Shown here: piece by piece, positions 1 to 9,237 of the stretch | Layout of the letters: each line of letters starts with the position of its first letter | Numbering within the stretch: the stretch's first letter is position 1 | Assembly (NCBI RefSeq): GCF_001690495.1 | Contig: NZ_LZGS01000004.1 | Coordinates: 101,784 to 165,783, forward strand | Length of the DNA stretch: 64,000 bases | Direction of reading: 5' to 3' | Source: Gilliamella sp. App4-10 | Lineage (GTDB): Bacteria > Pseudomonadota > Gammaproteobacteria > Enterobacterales > Orbaceae | Made by a program: the position numbers and the translations under genes | Notes under the pieces: model-generated | The model's input: the letters and a program-made list of their open reading frames with translations, nothing else | Database searches by the model: none | Told to the model about the DNA's origin: nothing

Positions 1-129
1 TTGTAGCATGATGGTACTGTACACATCATAGATAATAAACACTAATGCTGAAAACAAACAGAAAGATGCTGCAAACTCAATTGACATCATACCGTCTTTA
101 TTGCGGAAAAAATTACCAAAATATTTCAT
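1..129 (-). CDS. TadE/TadF-like pseudopilin, N-terminal part (cut by window edge)
   Basis: The reading frame opens at an ATG at 129 and runs off the window start after 43 codons without a stop. It encodes a short basic leader with FFRNKDG, then MSIEFAA and a hydrophobic stretch. This is the arrangement of TadE/TadF minor pseudopilins, which have a cleavable leader, a conserved Glu of the SIEFA type and one membrane helix. It lies 15 bases downstream of another such gene in the same direction, at the distal end of the Tad operon. In related loci the tadE, tadF and tadG genes sit here. Whether this one is TadF or TadE cannot be decided from 43 residues. Confidence 0.75.
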   Translation of the reverse strand, partial: MKYFGNFFRNKDGMMSIEFAASFCLFSALVFIIYDVYSTIMLQ

Positions 130-144
130 TGTTACTCTATTCCT

Positions 145-615
145 TTAATTATCATAAAACTCACGGTAAATAACAGTTTTCTTTGTTAAAGAAGAATTTA
201 AAATACGACTAAACGGCCCTGAAAACATGGCATAGTAGTCATACTGTAAATTAAATAATAACAAACGTGTATCTGCATTAAGCGTATTTTGACAAGTTTT
301 ATTAATTACATCTTGTATTGTTTGACAATATGCTACGGTTACATGAAAATCATCTGGATTAGTCAGATAGGGCCATAGTGGTACTTCAGAGATGACTAAT
401 TGTTGCATTTGCTTAGTATAATTTCCATTTTCAGAAATTGCCGTTTTTCTTGTTATTTCTGTTGACATTAAATCTAAGGCAGAACCAATAAACATAATTC
501 GGCTTAATTCAAGTACAAATACAAATAGCACAATTAAATAAGGAAAAACAATTGCAAACTCAATAGAAACATTTGCATTGTTTTTCCTAAAAAATAATTT
601 CCAACATTTCAACAT
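145..615 (-). CDS. tadE: TadE-like pseudopilin
   Basis: A 156-residue protein with a basic N-terminus (FFRKNNANV), the motif SIEFAIVFPY and a hydrophobic helix at about residues 16-38. This is the TadE/TadF pseudopilin plan, in which the prepilin peptidase removes the leader before the helix and the Glu five residues in is kept. The C-terminal two thirds contain two Cys residues that could form a periplasmic disulfide. Minor pseudopilins of this family are needed for Flp pilus assembly in the periplasm. It follows tadZ by about 32 bases in the same direction. The choice between TadE and TadF names is uncertain because the family is weakly conserved. Confidence 0.7.
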   Translation of the reverse strand: MLKCWKLFFRKNNANVSIEFAIVFPYLIVLFVFVLELSRIMFIGSALDLMSTEITRKTAISENGNYTKQMQQLVISEVPLWPYLTNPDDFHVTVAYCQTIQDVINKTCQNTLNADTRLLLFNLQYDYYAMFSGPFSRILNSSLTKKTVIYREFYDN

Positions 616-647
616 AATTTTTGCTCAGCCCTATTAGATATTAAGTG

Positions 648-1802
648 TTAATCTTTTTTTCTCTTTAATAATGTAAAAGACGATTTTGAATTATTTTGAT
701 TGTTTTGTTTATTTCCAATAATCGCTGAAGATATCTCTTTTATTTCACTACTATTGTAGGATTCTTTAAATTTATCCATCTTTGGAATAAATTTACGTCT
801 AAAATCAATACTTCGATCTAAAAACTCTTCTATATCTTCATCTCGTAAATCATTTCTTTTATCAAAAGGAAGATTGTCATTTAAACAAACTAAAAAACGC
901 TTATTTAATAGATCGGAGTTTTGCGTATTAATACGCGATATTTCATCAAGCATTTTTTTAGCAATTTTAATTGAGTAGGGATCTCGATTTATTACGATAA
1001 ACACAATATTTGAAAAATTAATGATCTCTTCTAAATGTTTAAATGAAGACGCTAATCCCATATTTTGCTCAATAAAAGTAATGTTAAATTGTCCTGAGCT
1101 AAGATTGTCATATTGCCAAGCTCTATCTTCAATTTTTACTTGTAAAGAATCTTTAACATTAATTATTGAACCATCTTGAGGTATTGGTATTTCAAATAAG
1201 AAGTCGGCATTTGGGCTTGTAGTTGCACCTTGAATATAAAGAAGAGGATAATTAGTTAAGCCGCTAATATTTTTTATTGTATGAACCACTAATGATGATG
1301 TACCAATTCCTCCTTTAGTGGCTAAAAATGTAACAATGCTCCCCACTCTTTGTGAACCTTGTGCGGTTAAACTCCTTGTATGCAAAATAGTAGGGATTTT
1401 TTCTAATTGGCTATTTTCTAATAAAAAATGAATTCCTTTTTTTGATAAAGATTCAGAAAATACGATTGAATCATGGCTGCCCAAAAGTATTGTAGTTGCT
1501 TTAATTGGAAGAAACTTATTAATGCTTTCTGATAATAGTGCAGCATTATCTTCATCTTTGATATCTAAAAAAATCACATCATACTTATTGAAAATTGGAT
1601 CTTCTTTCAATTCAGATAATTCTAATGAGATGATATCTATACTTAATATATTGTAAAGGAATAACAAAGAACGAACTTTTTCAATCAGTTCACTTCGTTT
1701 ACTTAAAATAGCGACTTGAAAATTCGATATTTGTCCAGCTACAAATTCTTGTGACGAGTCTTTCGATACTTCTGTATCTTTTTTATTACCAAATAATTGC
1801 AT
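648..1802 (-). CDS. tadZ: TadZ/CpaE-family pilus localisation ATPase
   Basis: TadZ/CpaE proteins are MinD/ParA-like and place the Tad secretion machine at the cell pole. The N-terminal half (about residues 25-140) looks like an atypical receiver domain. The second half begins with a deviant Walker A, FLATKGGIGTSS, at about residues 160-171. The frame could open at 1859, but that would overlap rcpA. The ATG at 1802 (protein starting MQLFGNKKDT) has an AGGA ribosome site eight bases upstream and leaves a 19-base gap after rcpA, so it is preferred, giving 384 residues. It sits between the secretin gene and the pseudopilins, as in other Tad loci. Confidence 0.85.
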   Translation of the reverse strand: MQLFGNKKDTEVSKDSSQEFVAGQISNFQVAILSKRSELIEKVRSLLFLYNILSIDIISLELSELKEDPIFNKYDVIFLDIKDEDNAALLSESINKFLPIKATTILLGSHDSIVFSESLSKKGIHFLLENSQLEKIPTILHTRSLTAQGSQRVGSIVTFLATKGGIGTSSLVVHTIKNISGLTNYPLLYIQGATTSPNADFLFEIPIPQDGSIINVKDSLQVKIEDRAWQYDNLSSGQFNITFIEQNMGLASSFKHLEEIINFSNIVFIVINRDPYSIKIAKKMLDEISRINTQNSDLLNKRFLVCLNDNLPFDKRNDLRDEDIEEFLDRSIDFRRKFIPKMDKFKESYNSSEIKEISSAIIGNKQNNQNNSKSSFTLLKRKKD

Positions 1803-1821
1803 AAAAATTCCTAATAATCTT

Positions 1822-3249
1822 TTATTCAATAAAGCCCATATCGTTAATAAATTTTTCACTTTCGTTAGAAATTGGTACTGTTTTGCGACGTTGTTTATTC
1901 ATATTATTTTTAATATTGAAGAAACTATTAATCACATCAGTACGTTCCAAAATTGGTAACTCGACATTATCAAAACTGCTATTCGCTGTCACTAAATTAA
2001 CTGTTGCAAATACTACCATTTCTGTCTTTCCTCGCTCTGTCTGCGCACTACGAGCTAATGCCCCTAAAATAGGAATATCACTAATAAAAGGAAGGCGAGA
2101 TAATGTTTCGCTGTCTTGTTCGTTAATTAATCCTGCAATAACAAAACTATCTCCGTCGGATAAGTCAATAGTCGAACTAGTTTTTCTAGTTGTCAAAGTT
2201 GGGATATTATAGTTATTAAAAGCATATGAACCAGCAATTGAACTTACTTCATTATCAAGGAATAATCTAATACGCTTATCATTATTCACTTTAGTGCTGA
2301 TGTTTAATTTTATACCGTATTCTTTATAGGTAACATTTGCTTCTCCATCTTTATTCTTAGTCACAATGGGAATCTCACCACCGACTAAAAATGATGCATT
2401 CTCGCCAGATAGTACAGATAAGTTAGGTTGTGCTAACACTTTAGCTAAACGATCATTTTTTAATGCACGAATCATTGTGGTAATATCATGGATACGAAAT
2501 CCTTTTTTTAGACCTAATACTGTAAATTCCCCAACAGTATTCATATCGGATCCATTTTCTATCATACTATCCAAAGTTAAACTTTGCCATTCAATACCCA
2601 ACGAATCAGTAAATTGCTTACTAACTTCAACAAAAGTCAGTTTGACATTAACTTGATACTCTTCTATCACTCTAATGTTATCAATGATATTGTTATAAAT
2701 ATAATAATCTTGAAATGTAAGCTCCGCGCTTCCTGCATCCCCCTTTGCAGTAGTGCGTATTCGCTCTGCACCTTGCCCGACAAGTGAACCTACGACCGCC
2801 ATAATTTTACCTTTTGTCGTAGTATCTGGAGTGGTGCCATTTAGTACATATACAAATCTTCCATTCGGATCACCATTATCATAACGATCGACTGTTACAC
2901 TACTATTGGGAAAATTTTGAGCCAATCTATGTGTAATCTGAGATAAAAGCGGATCCACATTAATGGTGTCATTAACGATAATATTATTTGCATCATCATA
3001 AACAAGCAAGCTGGCTCTACCATTTGATTTACCATATATAATCAAAGACTTACCATCAATAACCTCATAATTTGCTACAGAATCTTGACTAATGAACACT
3101 GTACCTACATTCTCTGGTAAAACAATGGTTTTACTTTGCCCAACTTGTAAATTATGAATATTAGCAAACGCCAGTGAAGAAAAGCCAATAGAGAATAAAC
3201 AAGCAAGGGGTCTTATCATATGTATAATTGATTTAATTTTTATAAACAT
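1822..3249 (-). CDS. rcpA: RcpA/CpaC-family outer-membrane secretin of the Tad pilus
   Basis: The 475-residue protein starts with a signal peptide (hydrophobic segment ending SLAFA at about residue 29). A BON/pilus-secretin N-terminal region follows (QVGQSKTIVLPENVGTVFIS), then the secretin core from about residue 190, with VLAQPNLSVLSG and the VGGEIPI motif. RcpA forms the outer-membrane ring through which the Flp pilus leaves. The ATG at 3249 has an AAAGG site about ten bases upstream and lies two bases after rcpC, so the two are probably translationally linked. No rcpB gene follows; tadZ comes next. Confidence 0.92.
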   Translation of the reverse strand: MFIKIKSIIHMIRPLACLFSIGFSSLAFANIHNLQVGQSKTIVLPENVGTVFISQDSVANYEVIDGKSLIIYGKSNGRASLLVYDDANNIIVNDTINVDPLLSQITHRLAQNFPNSSVTVDRYDNGDPNGRFVYVLNGTTPDTTTKGKIMAVVGSLVGQGAERIRTTAKGDAGSAELTFQDYYIYNNIIDNIRVIEEYQVNVKLTFVEVSKQFTDSLGIEWQSLTLDSMIENGSDMNTVGEFTVLGLKKGFRIHDITTMIRALKNDRLAKVLAQPNLSVLSGENASFLVGGEIPIVTKNKDGEANVTYKEYGIKLNISTKVNNDKRIRLFLDNEVSSIAGSYAFNNYNIPTLTTRKTSSTIDLSDGDSFVIAGLINEQDSETLSRLPFISDIPILGALARSAQTERGKTEMVVFATVNLVTANSSFDNVELPILERTDVINSFFNIKNNMNKQRRKTVPISNESEKFINDMGFIE

Positions 3250-3251
3250 TC

Positions 3252-4106
3252 TTAGTTACCTTTTAGTAAATTAATCCGTTTTTTCTCTGAAAAAATATCA
3301 TTATCAGATAATGGCCAGTTTTTTTCTCTATCACTTAATAAGCGTAATCCATCTTCAACATTTTTTTTGTAAGTACTTGGGTATATCATAATTGTAGAAT
3401 TTGTCATTAATGTTCTTAATAATTTAATTTCTTGATTCGAAAGCTCTAATTGAATTTGACCAACATTGTCTTTTTGAAACTTAGAGTTTATTTCACCTGC
3501 TTGAGTAATATAGAGGATTTTCTTTCCAACAATAATTGGTTTGATGCGATTTTTAACAAAATCAGCGCTAGGTGAAACTAACTTATTCTCTTTACGTGAG
3601 TTAGCCGTTTCATCAGCATAAAATATATAAAGATCAACAAGATCACCACTTTTTAGATTTGTTGTTAAATAATAATCAGTAGGATCTAATTTGAATGGAA
3701 ACATATAATTTCCTTCTTTTAGCGCTAACATGCTGTAATCAGGCGAATCAGGCGAAGCAATAAAACGCCGTTCAATAAAAGTATCTTTCGCAATATTGTT
3801 CTTAACCACATAAGAGTCAAGTTCTTTTGCATCAGTTATATATTCTTTAGTTTTGTCACTACTGTCATCAACATCAATTTCTATTGATTTAAAATAGTAA
3901 TGATCCTTAGTTAAAATTGTATTTTTATTAATCGCATTTTTTGCTACAGCAATTGTCATCGTTTCTGTTTTTTTAGGTTCTACTTTCACCTCAACAGGTT
4001 GAACCGCTGGCTCAGCAACCTGTTTTGGTGATGATTTTGTAAGTAATAACGCCAGTCCCACAACTAACATTAATATATATAAAATAATTAATTTTTTACC
4101 TTTCAT
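3252..4106 (-). CDS. rcpC: RcpC/CpaB-family Flp pilus assembly protein
   Basis: A 284-residue protein with one N-terminal membrane helix (about residues 7-23), a proline-rich linker, and a SAF-like domain with AVAKNAINKNTILTKDHYYF, typical of the CpaB/RcpC family. The C-terminal part holds the conserved VGQIQLELSNQEIKLL-type stretch. RcpC is a periplasmic or outer-membrane-associated partner of the RcpA secretin and probably stabilises it through peptidoglycan-binding SAF/beta-clip domains. The gene is immediately upstream of rcpA in the same operon. Confidence 0.9.
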   Translation of the reverse strand: MKGKKLIILYILMLVVGLALLLTKSSPKQVAEPAVQPVEVKVEPKKTETMTIAVAKNAINKNTILTKDHYYFKSIEIDVDDSSDKTKEYITDAKELDSYVVKNNIAKDTFIERRFIASPDSPDYSMLALKEGNYMFPFKLDPTDYYLTTNLKSGDLVDLYIFYADETANSRKENKLVSPSADFVKNRIKPIIVGKKILYITQAGEINSKFQKDNVGQIQLELSNQEIKLLRTLMTNSTIMIYPSTYKKNVEDGLRLLSDREKNWPLSDNDIFSEKKRINLLKGN

Positions 4107-4150
4107 GCAAACTCCATATAATTTTATATCTATTGTTTTTTTCGTTGCAA

Positions 4151-5539
4151 TTATTTATTTTTTAAATAAAAATCGAAAACAAAACAGTGGGCATCCCCTT
4201 TAGAATTAGGACCTGCATAAAAATCTTTCACTATTGAGTCTTGTTTAGTTTTTATTTTTAGATTTAATGTTTTCTCGCTAGTTAAGGTTCCTGTGACGTA
4301 GGAAAAATCTCTATTACTACGGGAGATTTGATTAATAACATAATTTATTCCCTTAGCAGGTAAGGTTACATCATAAATTGTTAATTTAAATTCAGTGGGA
4401 GAAATTTTCTCAATTACGTATTGATTTTTACTCAATTGATTTGTAGTTTCAAAAGTAATACGACTAAATTTTTTATGCTCTCCAGAACGAACTGCTAAAA
4501 TTTTTTCTTCAATCGTTGTTTTACTTATTTTATTATTGTTTTTAGAAACAGCAGTATTGGTGACTGCCCCTGAGCTTGTTACAGATAGAGTAGTTTGTTT
4601 TGGCTCTGTGCTTGGTTCTAGTTTAGCCATATTTGATAATTTTGTACCAACGTCTAATTTATTTCCTTTTTCTGGTTTAATGTTTTTTACTTTAGACACT
4701 TGCTGTGATATTGTATTTTCAAGGGTATATTGCTTTTGATTCTCGCTCTGTGCTGGTATACTCTCATTAAATTTTATGGCATCAACAGGTTCAATCTGTC
4801 TTAATTCTTGAATTAGGATGTCTGGATCATTAGATAATCTATGCCCTATACAAAAAGACTTAGCTAGTTGCATTTTATTTAATTTAACTAATGTATAAAG
4901 TAAGTTATGAAGAATAGTTTGGTCACGATATCCTTTAGTATATAAGATATTTAGATGCTTATAAGCTTCGTTGTATTCTTTATTCAAAATTGATAGCATT
5001 GCTAAATTATTAGTGACTTTATTCTCATCATAGAAGTTTTCTCTGGCTAGATTAAACGAATAGCGCGCAGCATCATATTGTCGTTTTTTAAGCAAAACTA
5101 TACCTTTTACGTTATATGCTTCACCATTTTTTTGATTGATTGCAATTGCCTTATTTAAATATTCTAATGCTATATCATTATGACCAAGCCTAGATTCAAC
5201 ATGACCATATAAAACCAAAATACTATCATTTTTAGTTTCCCTTAAAACAGGTTTTAAAACTCTTTTTACTGCATCAAAATCATTAGAAAGATAGTAGATC
5301 TGAGCAAGTTTATGCCTTGTATCTTCACTGTCTGTGCGTTGTAAGCGTTGCTTATAAATCTCAATTAAACCACCATAGTTCTTCGTGGTTTCATGTATAT
5401 AAATTTTTTGTTGCTCATCTAAATCGTATCTTAAAGTACTATTTTGACACCCAGTAGCAAAAAACAAAATTGAGCATACAACAATAATTTTTGGTTTCAT
5501 TAACCTTTTTGGCTTACAGCATATTGAAAAATAGTTCAT
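4151..5539 (-). CDS. tadD: TadD-type TPR lipoprotein with extra C-terminal domain
   Basis: A signal with lipobox FFATGC is followed by TPR repeats over about residues 50-230 (YGHVESRLGHNDIALEYLNK, and AYNVKGIVLLKKRQYDAARY). This is the TadD plan: an outer-membrane lipoprotein required for pilus assembly. At 462 residues it is much longer than a typical TadD of about 250. A Ser/Thr/Lys-rich linker (about 245-340) leads to a C-terminal beta-rich domain starting ILAVRSGEHKKFSRITFE, which resembles AMIN-like domains. The start at 5539 has a GAAGGGA site; the ATG at 5500 would give a shorter, more typical lipoprotein signal, so the start is uncertain. Confidence 0.82.
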   Translation of the reverse strand: MNYFSICCKPKRLMKPKIIVVCSILFFATGCQNSTLRYDLDEQQKIYIHETTKNYGGLIEIYKQRLQRTDSEDTRHKLAQIYYLSNDFDAVKRVLKPVLRETKNDSILVLYGHVESRLGHNDIALEYLNKAIAINQKNGEAYNVKGIVLLKKRQYDAARYSFNLARENFYDENKVTNNLAMLSILNKEYNEAYKHLNILYTKGYRDQTILHNLLYTLVKLNKMQLAKSFCIGHRLSNDPDILIQELRQIEPVDAIKFNESIPAQSENQKQYTLENTISQQVSKVKNIKPEKGNKLDVGTKLSNMAKLEPSTEPKQTTLSVTSSGAVTNTAVSKNNNKISKTTIEEKILAVRSGEHKKFSRITFETTNQLSKNQYVIEKISPTEFKLTIYDVTLPAKGINYVINQISRSNRDFSYVTGTLTSEKTLNLKIKTKQDSIVKDFYAGPNSKGDAHCFVFDFYLKNK

Positions 5540-5545
5540 TATCTT

Positions 5546-6424
5546 TTATCCCTTCAACTTACCTAATGTTGACATAATATTCATGATAACAGGTCCCACG
5601 ACGATGATTAGTACAGGTAATAGGAAAAATATCATCATCGGTATAGTCATTTTGGCCGCAAGAGCAGCAATTTTTTCTTCTATTGTTAATTTTTGCATTT
5701 CTCGAATTTCAGTTGATAAATCTAATAAAGCATCATAAATTGAGTTGCCATAACTAATACTTCTTTTTAATGTAATACAAAACATTCTGATTTCCTTACA
5801 TGGTACATCTCGTTGAATTAATTCAACAGCGGATTCAATACCATTGACATCCATCATTAAACAGGCTCTTTCTAAGATTACTGACACATCTTTATTGATC
5901 ACTTTTACTCTTATGCTTAAATACTTAAAACTATTTTCGATTGTCATACCCGATTTAATCATAATCGCCATCATATCAATGATTAATGGTAAATCCTGTG
6001 AAATTCTCTTGATCCGTTTTATTGTTTGTCTTCTTACAACCCAATCTGGCAAGAAAATAACCATAATAATAATTATAAGCAAAAAAATCAGTAGAATATT
6101 TGAATTAACTACAATAAACGAAAAGATTTGATTAACAAGATAAAAGAATGAAAATACGACAATAACGGCATACAACTTCCAGCTATTTTTTTCTTGAAAA
6201 CGACGTATAAATTCTAGGCTAATACTGTTTTTAGCAATAATCTTTTCAAAAGCAAGATTTTTTTCGTTCAGATTCTTCTTAAACACTTTCTTTTCATTAT
6301 TTTCATCATAGAAGATTGAGCTAATTTTTTCTTTTCTTTGATAAAAACAATATAAATTACGCAACTCTCTACAACCAAAGTAGATTAAAATAATTGAAAA
6401 TAATATATACAGTAAACTATTCAT
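5546..6424 (-). CDS. tadC: TadC inner-membrane platform protein (type II secretion F domain)
   Basis: A 292-residue membrane protein with an N-terminal helix, two helices at about 90-130, a cytoplasmic T2SSF domain (ISQDLPLIIDMMAIMIKSGM), and two C-terminal helices ending in PMMIFFLLPVLIIVVGPVI. This is the TadC pattern. TadB and TadC form the inner-membrane platform on which the TadA ATPase drives pilus polymerisation. It lies three bases after tadB and six bases before tadD in the same operon. Confidence 0.9.
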   Translation of the reverse strand: MNSLLYILFSIILIYFGCRELRNLYCFYQRKEKISSIFYDENNEKKVFKKNLNEKNLAFEKIIAKNSISLEFIRRFQEKNSWKLYAVIVVFSFFYLVNQIFSFIVVNSNILLIFLLIIIIMVIFLPDWVVRRQTIKRIKRISQDLPLIIDMMAIMIKSGMTIENSFKYLSIRVKVINKDVSVILERACLMMDVNGIESAVELIQRDVPCKEIRMFCITLKRSISYGNSIYDALLDLSTEIREMQKLTIEEKIAALAAKMTIPMMIFFLLPVLIIVVGPVIMNIMSTLGKLKG

Positions 6425-6427
6425 AAT

Positions 6428-7354
6428 TTAAATAATCTTATTAATCATACCTTTGATAATAAGGTAACCAATAACTACGCTACCTACGACATAGTACAAA
6501 AGATAGTTACCAACTGTTGTATCAACCAAGTTCTCATAGTGCGTAGGTGAGATTAATTTAAGCATTAACAAGAAGCCAAAAGGCATACAACCCAGAATTG
6601 TCATCGTCATTCTTAATTCTGCTGTTTTACCATCTCTAGTTTTAGTTAGAATACGATTGTTTGTGAGCATCTTTGTTAATCGACTAAGAATCTCTTTTAA
6701 TTCTCCACCACTATCAATATTAACCATTACCGTTAAAATAAAAAAATAATACTCTGGAAAAGGAAGGCGTAGATAAGAGTTTAACAAGACACTTTCAATG
6801 TTTTCACCGATTTCTATTCTGCTATCAACCTCTTTCATTGTTTTACCAACAATGCCGTCAACAGTATTTCCGCATTCTTTAAAGCTTGTTGTTATTGCAT
6901 TACCAGATGAGACTGCACCCGTAATAATATTTAATACTTCGGGAAACGTTTCGTAAAATTCTTTTGTTAGTTTCTTTTTTTTAATAAAGAGTATTATAAC
7001 AATTGTAACGACAGCACTAAGCGGAATTGCAATATAATTATCAAAATTGATGTACTGTTGATTGAATATTATACCTGCAACAATACCTATAAAAACATAA
7101 ACGAGCAATCGCACTTTAGATTGCCCCATTATTAGGAGATTATAATAAGATTTGATCGTAATTATAAAATTAGAGCTAATTTGATCACCAAAAGATTGTT
7201 TTTTTTGGGTAAGTTGGTCTTCAACCAAACTAGTTAGTGATACCTTTTTAACTTCGACATTATAAAAAATCTGCAAACGCTCTTTACGACGAAGTAATAC
7301 CAAAATATTTACGAGAGCAACAAATATAAGTACAACTGAAAGGATTAAAATCAT
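6428..7354 (-). CDS. tadB: TadB inner-membrane platform protein (type II secretion F domain)
   Basis: A 308-residue protein with an N-terminal helix, a helix pair near residues 80-130, a T2SSF domain (FYETFPEVLNIITGAVSSGN) and C-terminal helices. It partners TadC. Its start codon overlaps the end of tadA by four bases (7351-7354), a sign of translational coupling of the motor ATPase with the platform. The conserved FPEVLNIITGAVSSG segment distinguishes TadB from TadC. Confidence 0.9.
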   Translation of the reverse strand: MILILSVVLIFVALVNILVLLRRKERLQIFYNVEVKKVSLTSLVEDQLTQKKQSFGDQISSNFIITIKSYYNLLIMGQSKVRLLVYVFIGIVAGIIFNQQYINFDNYIAIPLSAVVTIVIILFIKKKKLTKEFYETFPEVLNIITGAVSSGNAITTSFKECGNTVDGIVGKTMKEVDSRIEIGENIESVLLNSYLRLPFPEYYFFILTVMVNIDSGGELKEILSRLTKMLTNNRILTKTRDGKTAELRMTMTILGCMPFGFLLMLKLISPTHYENLVDTTVGNYLLYYVVGSVVIGYLIIKGMINKII

Positions 7355-8658
7355 GCTTTAATTCCCACTGCATTTAACATTAGTTTTTCCAATACCTCAG
7401 ACATTTCATAATATTGAGCACTTTCATAAAGAGCTGACCGTTTTACTAGTCCATTACAGATGAATTCACCTTGAATCTTGCTCCCCTCTTTTTTCTCATC
7501 ATTAATTTTAAATTTAAACACATCATGGGTAACAATATTGTCGGTCTCTATTCCAAGAACTTCAGTGATACTCATTACTTTACGTTGTCCATCGGGAAGG
7601 CGAGAAACTTGAATAATAAAATTAATGGAAGAACTAATATAACGTTTAATTGCCGAAATAGGTAATTCAGACTGAGCCATAATAATCATGCTTTCTAGAC
7701 GGGATAACGCATCTTTAGCAGTATTGGCATGTAATGTTGACATTGAACCACTGTGCCCAGTATTCATGGCCTGAAGCATCTCAAACGCCTCTTCACCACG
7801 GCATTCGCCTAAGATAATCCGATCAGGTCTCATTCGCAATGCGTTAACCAATAGATCGCGCATGGTAATTTTTCCTCGACCATCATCGCCTCCTACTTTC
7901 GTCTCCATTCTAACCACATGATCCTGCTGGAGTTTTAATTCTGCGGCATCTTCAAGTGTAATAGTACGTTCATGTTCACCAATGAATCCAGACAAAGCAT
8001 TAAGCATTGTTGTTTTTCCTGAACCTGTTCCCCCCGAAACAATAATATTCATTCGACAACGTGCAGCAATAACTAAAAAATTTGCCATGTTTTCATCTAA
8101 CGAGCCAGAATGAATTAAATCATGAAATGTTCTACGACCTGTACCAAATTTACGAATGGACATTGAGACACCATCAATGGCAATCGGTGGAATAACAACG
8201 TTAAGACGGCTACCATCAGGCATGCGGGAGTCGACTAAAGGGTGTGCCTCATCTAAATTTTTACCAACTTTATTAACTAAACGTCTTGCAATATCAAGTA
8301 ACTGGCGATCACTAATAAAAAACTTATCCGTTTTACTAAGAATACCGCCTCGTTCAACATAAATGCTATAAGGTCCATTTATTAAAATATCATTGACTGT
8401 TTCATCTTTCATCAAAGAATCAATTGGACCATAACCGACAATTTCATCACAAATCATACTTGCCAATACATTTAACTCGTCTGCGGAAATATAGGCAGCT
8501 CCAGAACTATTGATTTCTCTGATTGCAGTTTGGACTTCACGTAGGATTTGGTTGGGTTCATTTTTTAATTGTTCAATTAAATCAAGATTAAGGACCTGAA
8601 ATACTAATTCGCGTACTTTACCCCACTCACTAGAAAATTTAAATTCTTTATTATCCAT
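7351..8658 (-). CDS. tadA: TadA/CpaF secretion motor ATPase
   Basis: A 435-residue GspE/PulE-superfamily ATPase. It shows Walker A GGTGSGKTTMLNAL at about residues 210-223, the Asp box TLEDAAELKLQQ, Walker B DRIILGECRG and the His-box STLHAN, all characteristic of CpaF/TadA. The enzyme is a cytoplasmic hexamer that powers Flp pilus extension (and, in related systems, retraction). It is the first gene after the flp pilin. A hairpin region between flp and tadA probably lowers readthrough, so pilin can be made in excess. Confidence 0.95.
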   Translation of the reverse strand: MDNKEFKFSSEWGKVRELVFQVLNLDLIEQLKNEPNQILREVQTAIREINSSGAAYISADELNVLASMICDEIVGYGPIDSLMKDETVNDILINGPYSIYVERGGILSKTDKFFISDRQLLDIARRLVNKVGKNLDEAHPLVDSRMPDGSRLNVVIPPIAIDGVSMSIRKFGTGRRTFHDLIHSGSLDENMANFLVIAARCRMNIIVSGGTGSGKTTMLNALSGFIGEHERTITLEDAAELKLQQDHVVRMETKVGGDDGRGKITMRDLLVNALRMRPDRIILGECRGEEAFEMLQAMNTGHSGSMSTLHANTAKDALSRLESMIIMAQSELPISAIKRYISSSINFIIQVSRLPDGQRKVMSITEVLGIETDNIVTHDVFKFKINDEKKEGSKIQGEFICNGLVKRSALYESAQYYEMSEVLEKLMLNAVGIKA

Positions 8659-8738
8659 GCTGGTTATTTCATACTCTACTATCTAAAGGCAGTTAAAAGC
8701 TGCTAGTTGCTTTCTGCTTCTAACAGCTTTCACCTTAG

Positions 8739-8762
8739 AAAATAACGGTAAAACGTTATTTT
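8739..8762 (-). terminator. Hairpin between flp and tadA (partial terminator)
   Basis: A perfect 9-base inverted repeat (AAAATAACG / CGTTATTTT) with a 6-base loop lies downstream of flp. A second weaker stem (AAAGCTG at 8696-8702 with CAGCTTT at 8724-8730) follows. There is no long U tract, so this is more likely an attenuator or mRNA 3' end stabiliser for the abundant pilin message than a full stop. Confidence 0.5.
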
Positions 8763-8845
8763 CAAACTACAAATGCTAAGGAATTACGTAACTATCGAAC
8801 ATCATAAGAAACATTTTCATAGATACAACCTTCGCTATTTAAGAG

Positions 8846-9076
8846 TTATTTACCGCCAATACCGCCAACGATAGCTCCAACTTTATTTTTTAATGATTCA
8901 AATATAGTTTTAAGCATAGTTTCAACTGGACCGCCTGAAGCGAAAACAGCCATAACTACTACTGCAACACCCGCTGCAACAATCGCGTATTCGATCGCAG
9001 TTACACCTTCTTCAGTTTTAGCGAATTTACCTAAAAAAGTTCTTACTTTAGTATTGATTACTGATAAGTTCATCAT
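8846..9076 (-). CDS. flp: Flp-type type IVb pilin
   Basis: A 76-residue pilin: basic leader, then EEGVTAIEYAIVAAGVAVVV, the Flp signature in which prepilin peptidase cuts before the hydrophobic run and Glu at position 5 is kept, followed by a Gly-rich tail. It is the major subunit of the adhesive Tad pilus. An AAAGGAG site precedes two adjacent ATG codons; either could be used. It is monocistronic or the first gene of the operon, with its own predicted promoter and a hairpin behind it. No tadV prepilin peptidase is visible nearby, so that gene must be elsewhere. Confidence 0.95.
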   Translation of the reverse strand: MMNLSVINTKVRTFLGKFAKTEEGVTAIEYAIVAAGVAVVVMAVFASGGPVETMLKTIFESLKNKVGAIVGGIGGK

Positions 9077-9208
9077 AATTTTCTCCTTTAAAATTTCTTA
9101 CATTTCTTACAATTTTTTTAAAAATAATTTACTTTCTTATCTGAAAGTTTACGCAGTATAAATTATTATCGAATTACAGTCAATTACTAACCATATAAAT
9201 TTTAATTT

Positions 9209-9237
9209 ATTATAATGACCTATATTGTTAAAAACAA
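9209..9237 (-). promoter_or_regulatory. Predicted promoter of flp / tad operon
   Basis: On the minus strand there is a perfect -10 box TATAAT (9214 down to 9209). Seventeen bases upstream of it is TTGTTT (9237 down to 9232), a fair -35 box. This would give an untranslated leader of about 125 bases before flp. The surroundings are extremely AT-rich, so chance matches are likely and an H-NS-type silencer could bind here. Confidence 0.4.

Noticed and set aside
1803..1859. N-terminal extension of TadZ by 19 residues
   Set aside because: It would overlap rcpA by 38 bases; the ATG at 1802 has a better ribosome site.
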